From: Marinomonas shanghaiensis
Lineage (GTDB): Bacteria > Pseudomonadota > Gammaproteobacteria > Pseudomonadales > Marinomonadaceae
Reading direction: 5' to 3'
Length of the DNA stretch: 64,000 bases
NCBI RefSeq assembly: GCF_003259175.1
Contig: NZ_QGOK01000005.1
Coordinates: 1 to 64,000, forward strand
Part shown: in pieces, positions 63,052-64,000 of the stretch
Layout of the letters: the number at the start of each line of letters is the position of its first letter
How positions within the stretch are numbered: position 1 is the stretch's first letter
Notes under the pieces: model-generated
Seen by the model: only the letters and a program-made list of their open reading frames with translations
Database searches by the model: none
Told to the model about the DNA's origin: nothing
Position numbers and translations under genes: made by a program

Positions 63052-64000
63052 GAATGTGGATCGGTCATTAAGATGTTGAGTTTATCCATGGCCGTTTCAA
63101 AGTCATAACGTGTGATGGCTTGACGGATGGCGTGAATAAGGTGACTTTTATCTGTCCCTTCTAGTATCGCTTCTAATTCAACGGCAACAATGTCTGCGTC
63201 CAATTTATCCTGTGATAAAAGATCATACAGTTTCGCTATTAGTGTTTGATAATAGTCAGTGGACACCGGTTGTTGTGTTACTTTTGCGGGTGTTAATGTC
63301 TCTTTTTGTTTCTCTTTTTGCGCTTTTATTGGCGGGAGAACACGCCATAGCTCATTTTCTAATTCGCTCAGCGCATTTGAAAAGTCCGCGTCGGGAAGCT
63401 GGCATGCCTTTTCTAGCTCGGCGGCTTTGTTCATTAAATCAAGCATGCCTATGTTACCAGCATTGCCTTTTAATGTGTGTAGCAAACGCAGTCCGTCCTC
63501 TCGCGTATCTGTTTGTTGCATTAAGCGTTTGAATTGCTCAACAAAGTTTTGCTGAGTATCATAAAAACGCAATAGAAGACGCCACAGGAAAGCGACATCA
63601 TGTTGGGTAACCGCGAGCCCTGTTGCCACGTCAACACCAATCAATTGCTCTAAGTCTTGTTGATCTTCTGTACTTAATGCCTTTTTGTAAGAGGTCGGTT
63701 GTAGATGAATAATCGTATCCACAGGTTGGCTAGGTTTGATCCATTTCTTTAACGTATCAAACATATAGTGAACCTGAATCGGCTTGGAAATATGGTCATT
63801 CATGCCGCTTTCGATGACTTTTTCTTTATCACCTGCCAACGCATTGGCTGTCATGGAAATAATGGGCAAATCACTGTATTTCGGATTTTTCCGGATGATT
63901 CGAGTGGCCGTATAACCATCCATGACGGGCATTTGACAATCCATTAACACACCGTCGTAAGTGTGTTGCTCAAGTTTATCCAATGCTTCTTGGCCATTAT
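63048..64000 (-). CDS. Hybrid sensor histidine kinase, C-terminal part
   Basis: The frame continues past the window end (NGQEALDKLEQ at the edge is mid-receiver), so only the last 317 residues or so are seen. They contain a receiver domain (DGVLMDCQMPVMDGYTATRIIR, phosphoacceptor Asp, MTANAL, KPIQVHYM) and an HPt domain (LLHTLKGNAGNIGM with the phospho-His), followed by a linker and a C-terminal helical region. It should phosphorelay to the HD-GYP regulator overlapping its 3' end. Input domains lie outside the window. Confidence 0.9.
   Translation of the reverse strand, partial: NGQEALDKLEQHTYDGVLMDCQMPVMDGYTATRIIRKNPKYSDLPIISMTANALAGDKEKVIESGMNDHISKPIQVHYMFDTLKKWIKPSQPVDTIIHLQPTSYKKALSTEDQQDLEQLIGVDVATGLAVTQHDVAFLWRLLLRFYDTQQNFVEQFKRLMQQTDTREDGLRLLHTLKGNAGNIGMLDLMNKAAELEKACQLPDADFSNALSELENELWRVLPPIKAQKEKQKETLTPAKVTQQPVSTDYYQTLIAKLYDLLSQDKLDADIVAVELEAILEGTDKSHLIHAIRQAITRYDFETAMDKLNILMTDPHS

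Noticed and set aside
1..64000. CRISPR arrays, tRNA or rRNA genes
   Set aside because: No regularly spaced direct repeats of CRISPR type and no cloverleaf or rRNA-like segments were recognised; the tandem repeats seen at 274-535 and 16311-16376 have other explanations.

Overview
The window looks like chromosome of a marine gammaproteobacterium close to Marinomonas (Oceanospirillales). This is inferred from gene content and synteny: polA, thrB and a zinc-uptake cluster (zur-znuC-znuB) lie near each other as in Pseudomonas-type genomes, gamma-carbonic anhydrase/prlC/yheV are neighbours, and there are three chemoreceptors, many LysR/TetR/HxlR-type regulators and several light-repair genes. No rRNA, tRNA or CRISPR array was seen.

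Layout. 1-3.2 kb is an accessory edge: the tail of a REP-associated (IS200-like) transposase with a 131-bp tandem duplication, a PemK/MazF-like protein, and an Abi-like gene lying between the real 3' end of polA and a decayed second copy of that end. 3.2-9.7 kb is core: polA, a GGDEF protein, thrB, a DUF1007 periplasmic protein and a LysE-type exporter. 9.7-14.8 kb is a TetR-controlled RND efflux pair with a strong palindromic operator. 15-18.9 kb holds MarC and a Zur-box operon nicO-zur-znuC-znuB with unusually many His-rich tracts. 19-23.5 kb holds a Fur-box two-component system, an orphan prepilin peptidase/TadE pair, YbaN and heme oxygenase.

23.6-28.8 kb is the best-defined regulatory unit. 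An ECF sigma factor and a small zinc-finger anti-sigma precede a bufferin operon (BufA precursor, MNIO enzyme BufB, BufC, DoxX). The same bipartite promoter, GTAATAAA-N14-CGTC, occurs before the sigma gene, before bufA and before the convergent chemoreceptor gene, so copper-type stress defence and chemotaxis appear to share one sigma factor.

28.8-33.5 kb is gamma-carbonic anhydrase, prlC and yheV, with an AT-rich two-gene cassette between prlC and yheV: a HipA-like kinase lacking its N-terminal subdomain, overlapped by a protein with a possible HipA N-subdomain plus a HIRAN domain. 33.6-43.3 kb is metabolism and transport (amylosucrase, DUF3750 lipoprotein, nitroreductase, SstT, chemoreceptor, MFS exporter, GcvR-like ACT protein, LysR). 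43.4-48.7 kb is an EamA transporter and a tightly overlapped run of three photolyase/cryptochrome genes. 48.9-54.3 kb is YjdM, a chemoreceptor, DUF3817, an HxlR regulator with its operator and divergent NTF2-SDR pair, and an e(P4)-type acid phosphatase.

54.3-59.6 kb is a probable defence locus: a HigBA-type toxin-antitoxin pair with a palindromic operator beside a gene of about 1,440 codons joining an N-terminal NACHT-like STAND NTPase, a long helical middle and a C-terminal PD-(D/E)XK nuclease-like domain. 59.6-64 kb is ahpC-ahpF and the end of a hybrid-kinase/HD-GYP operon running off the window. The strongest candidates for undescribed biology are the NACHT-nuclease protein, the HipT/HIRAN pair, and the sigma regulon joining bufferin synthesis to a chemoreceptor.
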